Origin: Winogradskyella helgolandensis
Lineage (GTDB): Bacteria > Bacteroidota > Bacteroidia > Flavobacteriales > Flavobacteriaceae
Assembly (NCBI RefSeq): GCF_013404085.1
Contig: NZ_JABFHO010000002.1
Location: 178,262-242,261, forward strand
DNA length: 64,000 nucleotides
Direction: 5' to 3'
The position numbers and the translations under genes were made by a program. Below, piece after piece: positions 16,682-25,544 of the stretch. Each line of letters opens with the position of its first letter. The first letter of the stretch is position 1. The notes beneath the pieces are model-generated. The model searched no databases, was not told where the DNA came from, and saw nothing but the letters and a program-made list of their open reading frames with translations.

Positions 16682-17059
16682 ATGACAAACAAAACTGGTT
16701 TTAAACTTGTTTTCCTTATCGCCATCGGTCTATCGAGCTGTAAAAACAAACATCCATTACCAGATCCTTTAGAAGCAGGTTGGAAAGGCCATGCAGTTTG
16801 CGAGGTTTTAGAAGATAATAAAGAACTAAGAGTGCTTAAATGCACTTTTGAACCTGGCGTTGGGCACGAGAAACACTACCACAATCCACATGTTGGTTAT
16901 ACTTTAGTTGGAGGAAAATTCAGAATAAAAGACAATTCAGGAACTCGCGAAGTAGATGTGCCGACTGGTTATACGTTTAGTAAAGATTCGATTACGTCTC
17001 ATGAGGTCCTAAATATTGGAGAAACCACCTCAGTTTATTTGATTATGGAATACAAATAA
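16682..17059 (+). CDS. Cupin-domain lipoprotein
   Basis: The 125-residue protein begins with a lipoprotein signal (LVFLIAIGLSSCKNK, Cys at about 20). The rest is a single small cupin barrel: CTFEPGVGHEKHYHNPHVGYTLVGGKFRI carries the first cupin motif with the H-x-H-like metal ligands (GHEKHYHNPH), and the second motif follows as DVPTGYTFSKDSITSHEV. Such small cupins bind a metal and a small molecule; the substrate is unknown. The gene lies 166 bases after the DUF6090 remnant. Confidence 0.8.
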   Translation: MTNKTGFKLVFLIAIGLSSCKNKHPLPDPLEAGWKGHAVCEVLEDNKELRVLKCTFEPGVGHEKHYHNPHVGYTLVGGKFRIKDNSGTREVDVPTGYTFSKDSITSHEVLNIGETTSVYLIMEYK

Positions 17060-17137
17060 CGTATTAATTTTCTTACTTAAAATACTTGCTCAACGTCAAA
17101 AACTACAGCTAAATCTCTGAGAGTCAAATTTAAAAGT

Positions 17138-17145
17138 TACATTTG
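17138..17145 (+). promoter_or_regulatory. Candidate promoter -7 box TACATTTG
   Basis: TACATTTG fits TAnnTTTG and lies 31 bases upstream of the TTG start of the PAS kinase gene. No TTG is present at the usual -33 distance, so the match is partial, but the position supports the chosen start. Confidence 0.45.
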
Positions 17146-17176
17146 CACTACTTAAATCCCATTTATCCTACATATT

Positions 17177-18670
17177 TTGTACACTCCTGAAGAAAACACG
17201 CCTCAAAACAACAAGGTGTCATTGCTAAATTTTATTGAAGAACATGCTGCTATTGGCACATGGGAATTTAACACCAAACTTGAAAAAATTACATGGAGTT
17301 CTCAGACAAAAAAAATCCATGAAGTTCCTATAGACTATGACCCTTCTGTTGAACTTGCGCTCTCATTTTACAAAAATGGTGATAACTTAAATAAAATCAC
17401 TAAAGTATTTACAGATTGTATAGAAAAGCACGAAGACTATGATATCGAAGTGCAAATAGTTACTGCAACAGGAAAAGATAAGTGGGTAAGAGCCATTGGC
17501 ACAGCAATAATTGAAAATAATGAATGCATAAAGGTTCAGGGCTTATTTCAAGATATTGATAAAAAAACAAAAGATTCTTATGCTCTAGCATTTAAAGAAC
17601 AGCAACTGAGAAAAACATTTGAAACCGCTTTAATTGGAATGGCTATTCTAGATTTAGAAGGCAACTGGATTGATGTGAATAAAAGCTTGTGTCAAACCTT
17701 TGGTTACACTAAAGATGAATTTAGAACGCACACTTTTATGGATATCAGCCATCCTGAAGATCTCCGCAAAGGACAAAGAGCCATGATAGACATGCTTAAT
17801 GGTAAACTTGATTACTTTGAAACTGAAAAACGCTATATAAATAAAAAAGGTGAAACTATTTGGACACAATTATTCACGTCAATTGTGCGAGATAGTAATA
17901 ATCAACCACAGCATTTCGTAGCTCAAATCAATGACCTCACTGAAATAAAGAAAACTAGCAAAAAAGTTTCACAATTATTAGTGACTACTGAAGACCAAAA
18001 TAAACGATTATTGAATTTTGCACATATTGTTTCTCATAATTTAAGATCACATTACGGTAATTTAGATATGCTGCTCGATATCGTAAAAATGGATTTGCCA
18101 GAAACGACGAATAATGAATTATTTCCATTAATAGAGCAGGCTGTTAGTAATTTAGGAGATACTGTAGTTCACTTAAACGAGGTCGCGGCTATAAATATCC
18201 AAAAAGATTTAAAAACCGAACCTTTAAATTTATTGCATAGTTTTAATAAAGCAATGTCAAGTATTTCTGCACTTATTTTAGATTCTAAAACGTCAGTTTC
18301 CATAGCTATTGAACCAGATATCCTCATTAAAGGTGTTCCTGCATATTTAGATAGTGTGTTATTGAATTTTTTAACGAATGCTATAAAATATAAAAAGCCA
18401 AATGAACCTGCTAAAATTGAAATAAAAACTAGCACTGACACTGATTTTATAATTTTAGAAATTACAGATCACGGTCAAGGTATTGATTTAAAAAAATATG
18501 GTGACAAATTATTTGGCATGTATAAAACATTCCATCAACATGAAGATTCTACAGGTATAGGACTATTTATAACAAAAAATCAAGTGGAAGCCATTGGAGG
18601 AAAAATTGAAGTTAAAAGTAAAGTTAATGAAGGTACAACCTTCTATATCCATTTAAAAAAACATGACTAA
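17177..18670 (+). CDS. PAS-domain sensor histidine kinase
   Basis: This 497-residue soluble kinase has two PAS domains: a first one (about 15-130, IGTWEFNTKLEKITWSS to IKVQGLFQDID) and a second (about 145-260, GMAILDLEGNWIDVNKSLC, FGYTKDEF). Then come a divergent dimerisation box LLNFAHIVSHNLRSHYGN (His at about 282) and an ATPase domain with FLTNAIKYKKPNE (N box), DHGQGIDL (G1) and GIGLFITKNQVEAIGGKI. The start is a TTG at 17177; the next ATG in frame is inside the second PAS domain. The stop overlaps the following receiver-only regulator by 8 bases, so the two are translationally coupled. Two paralogs of the C-terminal two thirds lie at 50-52.4 kb. Confidence 0.92.
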   Translation: MYTPEENTPQNNKVSLLNFIEEHAAIGTWEFNTKLEKITWSSQTKKIHEVPIDYDPSVELALSFYKNGDNLNKITKVFTDCIEKHEDYDIEVQIVTATGKDKWVRAIGTAIIENNECIKVQGLFQDIDKKTKDSYALAFKEQQLRKTFETALIGMAILDLEGNWIDVNKSLCQTFGYTKDEFRTHTFMDISHPEDLRKGQRAMIDMLNGKLDYFETEKRYINKKGETIWTQLFTSIVRDSNNQPQHFVAQINDLTEIKKTSKKVSQLLVTTEDQNKRLLNFAHIVSHNLRSHYGNLDMLLDIVKMDLPETTNNELFPLIEQAVSNLGDTVVHLNEVAAINIQKDLKTEPLNLLHSFNKAMSSISALILDSKTSVSIAIEPDILIKGVPAYLDSVLLNFLTNAIKYKKPNEPAKIEIKTSTDTDFIILEITDHGQGIDLKKYGDKLFGMYKTFHQHEDSTGIGLFITKNQVEAIGGKIEVKSKVNEGTTFYIHLKKHD

Positions 18671-19058
18671 AATAGACGTAGCCTGTATTATCGATGATGA
18701 TCCAATATTTATTTTTGGAGCAAAACGAATGATGGAACTCTCAGAATTCTGCAATTCATTTATGGTTTTTAAGAATGGACAAGAAGCTTTAAATAATTTA
18801 AAACCGATAATGAATACTGGAGAAGTACTTCCTGATGTGATATTATTAGACATCAACATGCCCATTATGGATGGTTGGGAATTCCTAGATGAATTTATTA
18901 AGATTAAAAGCCATAAAATGGTTACGATTTATATTGTAAGTTCATCCATTAATCCAATAGACTTAAATCGGGCTAAACGCTACGAAAATGTATCTAATTA
19001 CATTTTAAAACCTATTTCTCTTAATAGCTTAAAAGGAATACTAGAAGAAGTCAATTAA
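18663..19058 (+). CDS. Single-domain response regulator (receiver only)
   Basis: The 131-residue protein is a lone receiver domain: acidic pair CIIDDDP, acceptor Asp in VILLDINMPIMDGWEFL (about 60), Thr/Ser in IYIVSSSI and Lys in NYILKPI. There is no output domain, so it acts by protein contact or as a phosphate relay. It overlaps the PAS kinase gene by 8 bases and is presumably its partner. Homologs of this arrangement are common in Bacteroidota. Confidence 0.93.
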   Translation: MTKIDVACIIDDDPIFIFGAKRMMELSEFCNSFMVFKNGQEALNNLKPIMNTGEVLPDVILLDINMPIMDGWEFLDEFIKIKSHKMVTIYIVSSSINPIDLNRAKRYENVSNYILKPISLNSLKGILEEVN

Positions 19059-19182
19059 GTACGATGTTTTAAGGAGATATTAAACCAGCTAATGTTGCTG
19101 CAAACAGAAGGTAATTTTCTAATTACTTGTACATATATCACGCTTAAAAGCCTCATATTACACAAGAGAATATATTAAAATA

Positions 19183-19217
19183 AAAAAGCCAATACTCTTA
19201 TAAAGTATTGGCTTTTT
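19183..19217. terminator. Bidirectional terminator between the receiver gene and nqrF
   Basis: GCCAATACT (19188-19196) pairs with AGTATTGGC (19204-19212), flanked by A5 on the left and T5 on the right, so it can terminate both converging transcripts. Confidence 0.9.
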
Positions 19218-19248
19218 CTATTTCTATAGATTTTAAAGTATACGATTG

Positions 19249-20562
19249 TTATCCTCCAAAATCATCAAATCTGATATGCTCGTCAGGGATTCCGAAATCC
19301 TCACCCATCTTCTGAACGGCTTGGTTCATTAATGGAGGTCCACAGAAGTATAATTCAATATCCTCTGGTGCTTCATGATGACTTAAATAATTATCAATTA
19401 CACAGTTGTGAATGAATCCTACAAAACCATCACCTTCTTCATCGTGAATATCTTTTTTTACTTTCCAATTATCACTTTCTAATGGTTCTGATAATGCTAA
19501 ATAGAATTTAAAGTTCGGAAAATCCTTTTCTAAAGCTCTAAAGTAATGGATGTAGAACAATTCAGCTTTAGAACGTCCACCGTACCAATACGTTACTTTA
19601 CGGCCTGTTTTAATAGTTCTAAACAATTCGTATAAATGAGAACGCATTGGCGCCATACCTGCACCACCACCAACGTATAACATTTCTGAGTCAGACTCAT
19701 TGATGAAGAATTCACCGTAAGGTCCTGAAATCGTTACTTTATCACCAACTTTTTGATTAAAAATATAAGATGAAGCAATTCCTGGATTTACATCCATCCA
19801 TCCACCTTTGGCACGATCAAAAGGAGGTGTTGCTACACGTACATTAAGCATTATTTTTCTACCTTCAGCAGGATAGGAAGCCATAGAATAAGCACGTTCA
19901 ACAAGCTCATCATTTTTCATCACTAAAGGCCATAATCCAAACTTTTCCCAATCTGCCTTAAATTTATCTGGTTCTCCTGGGTGATCTTCTGGGTGTGCAG
20001 ACACATCCATATCAGCGTATTTTATTTCACATTGAGGAATCTCAATTTGAATATAGCCACCAGCCTTATAATTCATGTCTTCTGGAATTTCTACAACAAA
20101 TTCCTTAATAAATGTTGCTACATTATAGTTTGAAACTACAGTCGCTTCCCATTTCTTAATACCAAATACTTCTTCAGGAATGGTGATTTCCATATCCTGC
20201 TTTACTTTTACCTGACAAGATAATCGTGCACCATGTGCTAATTCTTTTCTAGAAAAGTGAGGAGTCTCAGTTGGAAGCGCTTCACCTCCACCAGATAAAA
20301 CATGACATTCACACTGAATACATGTTCCACCACCACCACATGCTGATGGTAAAAATATTTTTTGGTTACCTAATGTTGATAACAAGGTTCCTCCTGAATC
20401 AACTTCAATCTCACGTTCACCGTTAATAGTAATTTTTACTGGCCCTGAAGGAGACAGTTTTTGTTTCACTACAAGTAGAAGCGATACTAATAATAAAGTA
20501 ACTACTAAAAACGCGACAACTGTAGCGATGACCGTTCCTATTGTGCTTGCTGCTAATACCAT
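19249..20562 (-). CDS. nqrF: Na+-translocating NADH:quinone reductase subunit F
   Basis: NqrF is the entry point of electrons: it oxidises NADH with FAD and passes electrons to a [2Fe-2S] cluster. The 437-residue protein has an N-terminal membrane helix (about 5-30), a ferredoxin-like domain with [14 protein letters not shown] and a fourth Cys in LSCQVK (cluster ligands, about 78-120), and a ferredoxin reductase-like part with the FAD motif RAYSMASYP (about 223), GPYGEFF and the NADH-binding [10 protein letters not shown] (about 298), ending IRFDDFGG. It is the last gene of the nqrABCDEF operon, 8 bases after nqrE, in the standard order. Confidence 0.97.
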   Translation of the reverse strand: MVLAASTIGTVIATVVAFLVVTLLLVSLLLVVKQKLSPSGPVKITINGEREIEVDSGGTLLSTLGNQKIFLPSACGGGGTCIQCECHVLSGGGEALPTETPHFSRKELAHGARLSCQVKVKQDMEITIPEEVFGIKKWEATVVSNYNVATFIKEFVVEIPEDMNYKAGGYIQIEIPQCEIKYADMDVSAHPEDHPGEPDKFKADWEKFGLWPLVMKNDELVERAYSMASYPAEGRKIMLNVRVATPPFDRAKGGWMDVNPGIASSYIFNQKVGDKVTISGPYGEFFINESDSEMLYVGGGAGMAPMRSHLYELFRTIKTGRKVTYWYGGRSKAELFYIHYFRALEKDFPNFKFYLALSEPLESDNWKVKKDIHDEEGDGFVGFIHNCVIDNYLSHHEAPEDIELYFCGPPLMNQAVQKMGEDFGIPDEHIRFDDFGG

Positions 20563-20570
20563 ATTCCTTA

Positions 20571-21311
20571 TTAATTTTTATCCGTATCGTTTGTTGTTTC
20601 AATAACAAGACTAGACGCCTCACTATTCTCATCTGCACTAGTTGTAACCATGCCCACCGTATTTTCTACAGTTTCTTCTGTTGCTTCTTCTTCTCCTCCT
20701 GTAAGCATACCTCCAAAACTCATAAAACCAATAGCCATAAGGCCTGTAATAATAAATGTAATTCCTAACCCTCTTAAAGGTGCAGGCACATTACTATATC
20801 TAATTTTTTCTCTAATTGCTGCGATAGCTACAATTGCTAAAAACCAACCGATTCCAGATCCAATACCATAATTAAGTGCTAAACCTAAAGTTTCAATTTC
20901 ACGAGATTGCATAAATAATGAACCACCTAATATGGCACAGTTTACTGCAATTAATGGTAAAAAAATACCTAATGAATTATATAATGATGGCGAAAATTTC
21001 TCTACAATGATTTCAACTAACTGAACCATGGTAGCAATAGTAGCAATAAACATGATAAAAGATAAAAAGCTTAAATCATAATCTGCATATTCAGGACCTA
21101 GCCATGTTAATGCACCTTCTTGTAATAGATACTGATCTAATAACCAGTTTAAAGGCACCGTTATAGCCAATACAAAAATTACCGCAGCTCCTAAACCAAC
21201 GGCTGTAGATACTTTTTTAGACACAGCCAAGTAAGAACACATACCTAAGAAGTATGCGAAAACCATGTTGTCTACAAATATCGATTTGAAAAATAATTCT
21301 ATATGTTCCAT
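20571..21311 (-). CDS. nqrE: Na+-translocating NADH:quinone reductase subunit E, with acidic C-terminal tail
   Basis: NqrE is one of two homologous membrane subunits (with NqrD) that form the Na+ channel part of the pump. The first ~200 residues give the usual six hydrophobic segments and motifs such as [25 protein letters not shown] and [15 protein letters not shown]. The protein has 246 residues, about 45 more than usual: after GFMSFGGML it continues as an acidic, Thr/Glu-rich tail ([11 protein letters not shown]) to the end at NDTDKN. The tail has no predicted function. A 75-base gap with imperfect repeats separates it from nqrD; the other gaps in the operon are 3-10 bases. Confidence 0.96.
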   Translation of the reverse strand: MEHIELFFKSIFVDNMVFAYFLGMCSYLAVSKKVSTAVGLGAAVIFVLAITVPLNWLLDQYLLQEGALTWLGPEYADYDLSFLSFIMFIATIATMVQLVEIIVEKFSPSLYNSLGIFLPLIAVNCAILGGSLFMQSREIETLGLALNYGIGSGIGWFLAIVAIAAIREKIRYSNVPAPLRGLGITFIITGLMAIGFMSFGGMLTGGEEEATEETVENTVGMVTTSADENSEASSLVIETTNDTDKN

Positions 21312-21314
21312 ATA

Positions 21315-21386
21315 TTTTGTTTTTAGTTGTTAGTCTTTAGTTGTTGGATAATGCTATCAACAAACAACTAGTAACTATAAACTAAT
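21315..21386. repeat. Imperfect TTAGTTGTT repeat in the nqrD-nqrE gap
   Basis: The 75-base gap holds two direct copies of TTTAGTTGTT (21332-21349 region) and, at 21357-21383, the inverse pattern (TCAACAAACAACTAGTAAC). It resembles a decayed inverted-repeat insertion rather than a regulatory site. It is the only long gap in an otherwise tight operon. Confidence 0.45.
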
Positions 21387-22031
21387 TTAGTCTTCTATTA
21401 ATTCTTTATTTCTACTACGTTGTACCCATATGATTAAACCTACTACTATTAAAGCCATAGGAGGTAATACCATAAATCCGTTATTTTCATAGCCAATAGC
21501 GTATAATCCCGTTTTTTCCACAGAATCTCCAAGGACTTTAAATCCAAATAAAGTTCCTGAACCTAAGAGTTCTCTAAAGAAACCAACAATAATAAGGATT
21601 AAGCCATAACCAGCTGCATTTCCTATACCGTCTAAAAATGATGGCCATGGTTTGTTTGCTAATGCAAAAGCTTCAAAACGCCCCATAATTATACAGTTGG
21701 TAATAATTAAACCAATAAATACCGAAAGCTCTTTACTTAAACTATAAGCAAATGCTTTTAATACTTGATCGACAATAATAACCAAGGTTGCAACAACTAT
21801 TAATTGTACAATAATTCTAATTTTAGAAGGAATGATATTTCGCATTAAAGAAATAACCACGTTACCAACACTAAGTACAAAGACAACAGAAATTGCCATT
21901 ACAATTGATGGCTTTAACTGCGCTGTAATCGCTAAAGCCGAACAGATACCTAATACCTGAATGGTAATTGGGTTATTATCCGCTAAAGGATCTAATATTA
22001 GTTTACTATCTTTTTTTGATAAAAGTCCCAT
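21387..22031 (-). CDS. nqrD: Na+-translocating NADH:quinone reductase subunit D
   Basis: NqrD is the partner of NqrE in the membrane part of the pump. The 214-residue protein has six hydrophobic segments and the family motifs LGICSALAITAQLKP, FIGLIITNCIIMGRFEAFA (the conserved Asn-Cys region near the intramembrane iron site), PSFLDGIGNAAGYGL and ELLGSGTLFG. Length is normal. It is 7 bases after nqrC and is followed by the 75-base gap before nqrE. Confidence 0.97.
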   Translation of the reverse strand: MGLLSKKDSKLILDPLADNNPITIQVLGICSALAITAQLKPSIVMAISVVFVLSVGNVVISLMRNIIPSKIRIIVQLIVVATLVIIVDQVLKAFAYSLSKELSVFIGLIITNCIIMGRFEAFALANKPWPSFLDGIGNAAGYGLILIIVGFFRELLGSGTLFGFKVLGDSVEKTGLYAIGYENNGFMVLPPMALIVVGLIIWVQRSRNKELIED

Positions 22032-22038
22032 ACATTTA

Positions 22039-22788
22039 TTAGTTTAATGTCTTAAAATAAGGCACGTACATTTTTAAATCTTTCTTAATCATTGCGGTTA
22101 CACCATCACCTGTAATTGTGGCTCCTGCAATGGCATCTACTGCATTGTCGTCTTTCCTTTCGTTCTTAGGATCTGCATTTCCTTTAGCTACATTTATGCC
22201 TCCATAAACACCTGCATCATTCAATAAATGCTCTCCTGCGAAATCATCCATAAAGTAACGTTGTTTAATTTCTGCACCTAAACCTGGTGTTTCACCTGCA
22301 TGGTCAAAAAACACACCTTGTACCGTCATAGATTTATCAACGGCAACAAATCCCCAAATGGCATCCCATAATCCTTTACCTCTAATTGGAATAACATAGA
22401 TTGGCTGACCATCTTTTTCACCTTCAAACAAAGGTAATTTTCTTGTATAACTAGGATCTTTAGCTTTAGCTTCCTCCTTTTTAATATCTATTAAATAAGC
22501 CTCAGAATCTTCAGAAACTTTAGTTCCTTCAATAACATATTGCTTAGTAATAGTACTGGTAAATTCGTCTTCTACTTTATCCGTAGAAATAAAAGCAACA
22601 TCACTTGTACCTTCATTGGCATTAATACCCATGGCATACAATATATTCTGTTGTTTTTCAAAACGTTTATTAGCATCCACTAAAGGTTTTAAGCCTGAAG
22701 CAAGTCCTGCAAGTATAGATCCCACCACTAATACCATAACAATGGCAAAAATAATGGTATAACTATTTTTATCTGTATCGATTGCCAT
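22039..22788 (-). CDS. nqrC: Na+-translocating NADH:quinone reductase subunit C
   Basis: NqrC carries a covalently bound FMN on a periplasmic domain. The 249-residue protein has one N-terminal membrane helix (about 10-32, YTIIFAIVMVLVVGSILAGL), GKGLWDAIWGFVAVD, HAGETPGLGAEI and the flavinylation segment DAIAGATITGDGV (about 221), in which the Thr of GAT is the expected FMN site. The usual residue before GAT is Ser, here Ala. ApbE at 4.8 kb should perform the attachment. Standard position between nqrB and nqrD. Confidence 0.97.
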   Translation of the reverse strand: MAIDTDKNSYTIIFAIVMVLVVGSILAGLASGLKPLVDANKRFEKQQNILYAMGINANEGTSDVAFISTDKVEDEFTSTITKQYVIEGTKVSEDSEAYLIDIKKEEAKAKDPSYTRKLPLFEGEKDGQPIYVIPIRGKGLWDAIWGFVAVDKSMTVQGVFFDHAGETPGLGAEIKQRYFMDDFAGEHLLNDAGVYGGINVAKGNADPKNERKDDNAVDAIAGATITGDGVTAMIKKDLKMYVPYFKTLN

Positions 22789-22791
22789 AAT

Positions 22792-24018
22792 TTAAGCTGT
22801 TTTTATTTTTGCTCTTTTTAATCTTCTTTTCACATTGCCTTGTACCACATAATGATCTATAGTAGGTGCAAACACATTCATTAACAATATAGCTAACATG
22901 ACTCCTTCTGGATACGCTGGGTTAAATACACGAATCATAATAGATACGAAACCTATTAAGAAACCGTAAATCCATTTTCCTTTATTAGTCTGAGATGCCG
23001 TTACCGGATCTGTAGCCATATAAACAATACCAAATGCCATACCACCAATTAATAAATGGTGCCAGAACTCAGTACTCATTAATCCATAAAACTTACTTGT
23101 ATCTGTAATCCATCCTGCGGCTACGACTAGGTTAAAGATATATCCCATCACTAAAGCTCCAATAACCGAACTTAGCATGATTCTCCAACTTCCAATTTTT
23201 GTAAAAATCAGAAATAAACCACCTAACAAGATTAACAATGTCGATGTTTCACCTATGGAACCAGGAATAAAACCAAAAAACATATCCATTACCGAATAAT
23301 CAACTCCATGTGACTGCGCCAAGCTACCTAAAATAGTTTCACCTGAAATAGCATCGGCTGTTGAGCCATTTGCAATTTCTTTAGTTCTTTCTACAGCACC
23401 TTCTACCCAAACTTTATCACCACTCATCCATGTAGGGTAAGCGAAGAATAAGAAGGCTCTAATGGTTAATGCCGGATTTAAAATATTCATCCCTGTACCA
23501 CCAAAAACCTCTTTCCCGATAACAACACCGAAAACAACAGCAACCACTAACATCCATAATGGAATATCGATTGGTACAATTAATGGCACTAACATTCCTG
23601 TTACTAAGTACCCTTCTTCAACTTCGTGTCCTTTGATGACTGCGAATAAGAATTCAACACCTAACCCAACACCATAAGAAATTAGTAGTATTGGTAGCAC
23701 TTTCCAAAAGCCTAAAGAAAAATTCTGTAAGGTCCAGAATTCACTACTAAAGAAACCACTTGTAACAGCTTCTATTTCTCCTGCTGCTACATAATGCTGA
23801 TAACCTGCATTAAACATACCAAAGATTAAGCACGGAATTAAGGCCATAATTACCGTGTTCATTGTACGTTTTAAATCATCCGCTGCCTTAATATGTGTAC
23901 CACCATGTGCAGTATCATTAGGCGTATAAAGAAAAGTATGTAAGGCATTGAAGGCCGGAGCCATCTTAGTTCCTTTGTATTTTTCTCTTAAGCTATGTAA
24001 GTTTTGTTTTAAACCCAT
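22792..24018 (-). CDS. nqrB: Na+-translocating NADH:quinone reductase subunit B
   Basis: NqrB is the large integral subunit that carries a covalent FMN and riboflavin and takes part in Na+ translocation and quinone reduction. The 408-residue protein has about ten hydrophobic segments. The FMN-attachment segment reads DAISGETILGSL (about 223-234), with Glu in place of the common Ala before the Thr. Other family motifs are KEVFGGTGMNILNPALTIRA and VYMATDPVTASQT. It starts 10 bases after nqrA and ends 3 bases before nqrC. Confidence 0.97.
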   Translation of the reverse strand: MGLKQNLHSLREKYKGTKMAPAFNALHTFLYTPNDTAHGGTHIKAADDLKRTMNTVIMALIPCLIFGMFNAGYQHYVAAGEIEAVTSGFFSSEFWTLQNFSLGFWKVLPILLISYGVGLGVEFLFAVIKGHEVEEGYLVTGMLVPLIVPIDIPLWMLVVAVVFGVVIGKEVFGGTGMNILNPALTIRAFLFFAYPTWMSGDKVWVEGAVERTKEIANGSTADAISGETILGSLAQSHGVDYSVMDMFFGFIPGSIGETSTLLILLGGLFLIFTKIGSWRIMLSSVIGALVMGYIFNLVVAAGWITDTSKFYGLMSTEFWHHLLIGGMAFGIVYMATDPVTASQTNKGKWIYGFLIGFVSIMIRVFNPAYPEGVMLAILLMNVFAPTIDHYVVQGNVKRRLKRAKIKTA

Positions 24019-24028
24019 TATCTATTTT

Positions 24029-25381
24029 TTAACCGATTTCTTCTAACATTAAATCCAAGCCTGCTCTAATAATTTGCTGATGTGGCTGTTTAGACACACA
24101 TACAAATTCTGTTAAAGCAAAATCTTCTGGCGCAACTTCGTACATACCTAAAGCCTCCATTTCATCTAGGTCTTTATACAAACATGATTTTAAGATTTGC
24201 ATCGGATAAATATCTAATGGAAAAACTTGTTCGTAATTACCTGTAAGCACAAAATTTCTATGCTCACCATTCATATTAGTGCTTAAGTCGTATTTTTTAT
24301 TTGGTGTTAACCAAGAAAAAGTTAAAGCTCTTGTGTTAGAAACTTTATCAAATACTGGTTTATTCCAACCAAATAACTCGTAGTCATTACCTTCAGGAAT
24401 TACAGAAATCACATTACTGTAATAATCTAAATAACCATCTGGTTGAACACGTTTTCCAGATAATACATTTCCTGAAATAAAACGATCATTACCATCTCTT
24501 TCAACTCCGTTATCGTAAACCATTGTTGCAATTTCAGAACCTAATTTTGTTCTAAAATAACGTGGTTTTTTAACTGAAGATCCTGCTAAAGCAATTATTC
24601 GTTCTGCGTTAAACTTCCCTGTTAATAGTAACTCACCAATAATTACAAGGTCTTGTGCATTCACCGTCCAAACCGTTTCACCTTTATTAACCGGATTAAC
24701 CTTATTAATTAAGGTTCCAACATTCCCTGAAGGATGTGGGCCAGAAACTTTATATGTAATTGCGTTTTGTAAATTTGCTAAAGGCGAATTAGAATTTGAA
24801 CCAACAGAAATATGAACACCACCTTCTGTTAATTTAGACAATGCTGTTACCGCAGCTTGCAATTCAGCTTCTTTACCTTTTAAAGTAAAATCTAAATCTG
24901 CAGCCAAAGGTGCACTTGCATAACCCGAAACAAAAATCGCTTTTGGAGTTCTATCAGCTTTTGCTACAACATCGTAAGGACGTTGTTTAATAAATGCCCA
25001 ACACCCAGAAGCTAACAAATGTGCTTTAGTTTTTTCTGCATCCGAAGCTAAATCAAACTTACCATGATCTGTGTAAGTTTGTTCTTTATCTGCTGTTATT
25101 TTAATAGCGTCTATACGACGTCTTGGTCCACGCTGCACTTCGGTTATCTCACCAGAAACTGGCGAAACAAACTTCATTGCTTCATTATCCTTGTTGTAAA
25201 ATAAAGTTTCACCTGCTTTAACATGTGTACCTTCTTTAGCTACAAGTTTTGGAATAATACTGTGGAAATCCTCAGGTTTAATAGAATAGAAATTACTAAC
25301 AATAGCATTCTCTACAGTTTGCTCGGCTTCACCAATCAACTTTATATCTAAACCCTTTTTAATTTTGATGTCTTTTGACAT
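24029..25381 (-). CDS. nqrA: Na+-translocating NADH:quinone reductase subunit A
   Basis: NqrA is the peripheral quinone-binding subunit of the pump. The 450-residue protein shows the family pattern: IKIKKGLDIKLIGEAE at the N-terminus, GTHVKAGETLFYNKDN, FVSPVSGEITEVQRGPRR (a barrel-sandwich part), GPHPSGNVGTLI (about 215), AGSSVKKPRYFRTKLGS and the C-terminal DLDEMEALGMYEVAPEDFAL. It is the first gene of the operon and has a good promoter upstream. No membrane segment, as expected. Confidence 0.97.
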   Translation of the reverse strand: MSKDIKIKKGLDIKLIGEAEQTVENAIVSNFYSIKPEDFHSIIPKLVAKEGTHVKAGETLFYNKDNEAMKFVSPVSGEITEVQRGPRRRIDAIKITADKEQTYTDHGKFDLASDAEKTKAHLLASGCWAFIKQRPYDVVAKADRTPKAIFVSGYASAPLAADLDFTLKGKEAELQAAVTALSKLTEGGVHISVGSNSNSPLANLQNAITYKVSGPHPSGNVGTLINKVNPVNKGETVWTVNAQDLVIIGELLLTGKFNAERIIALAGSSVKKPRYFRTKLGSEIATMVYDNGVERDGNDRFISGNVLSGKRVQPDGYLDYYSNVISVIPEGNDYELFGWNKPVFDKVSNTRALTFSWLTPNKKYDLSTNMNGEHRNFVLTGNYEQVFPLDIYPMQILKSCLYKDLDEMEALGMYEVAPEDFALTEFVCVSKQPHQQIIRAGLDLMLEEIG

Positions 25382-25414
25382 ATCTTTTAAAGATTAGTTA
25401 TCTAAAAATCGGTG

Positions 25415-25448
25415 CAAATCTACAAATTAATGCTTAATTAAGGCTCAA
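25415..25448 (-). promoter_or_regulatory. Candidate promoter of the nqr operon
   Basis: On the minus strand TAGATTTG (complement of 25415-25422) matches TAnnTTTG, with a TTG (complement of 25446-25448) 23 bases upstream, inside the known spacing range of Bacteroidota primary-sigma promoters. It lies 33 bases before the nqrA start. Confidence 0.65.
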
Positions 25449-25544
25449 AATAGAGCAACTTTTTTATTTGTAATCATTATAAATAGCAGGCTTGTGTTAA
25501 GGCATAGATTTTGATTATATTTATACGCTAAGATTCTAAATAAA

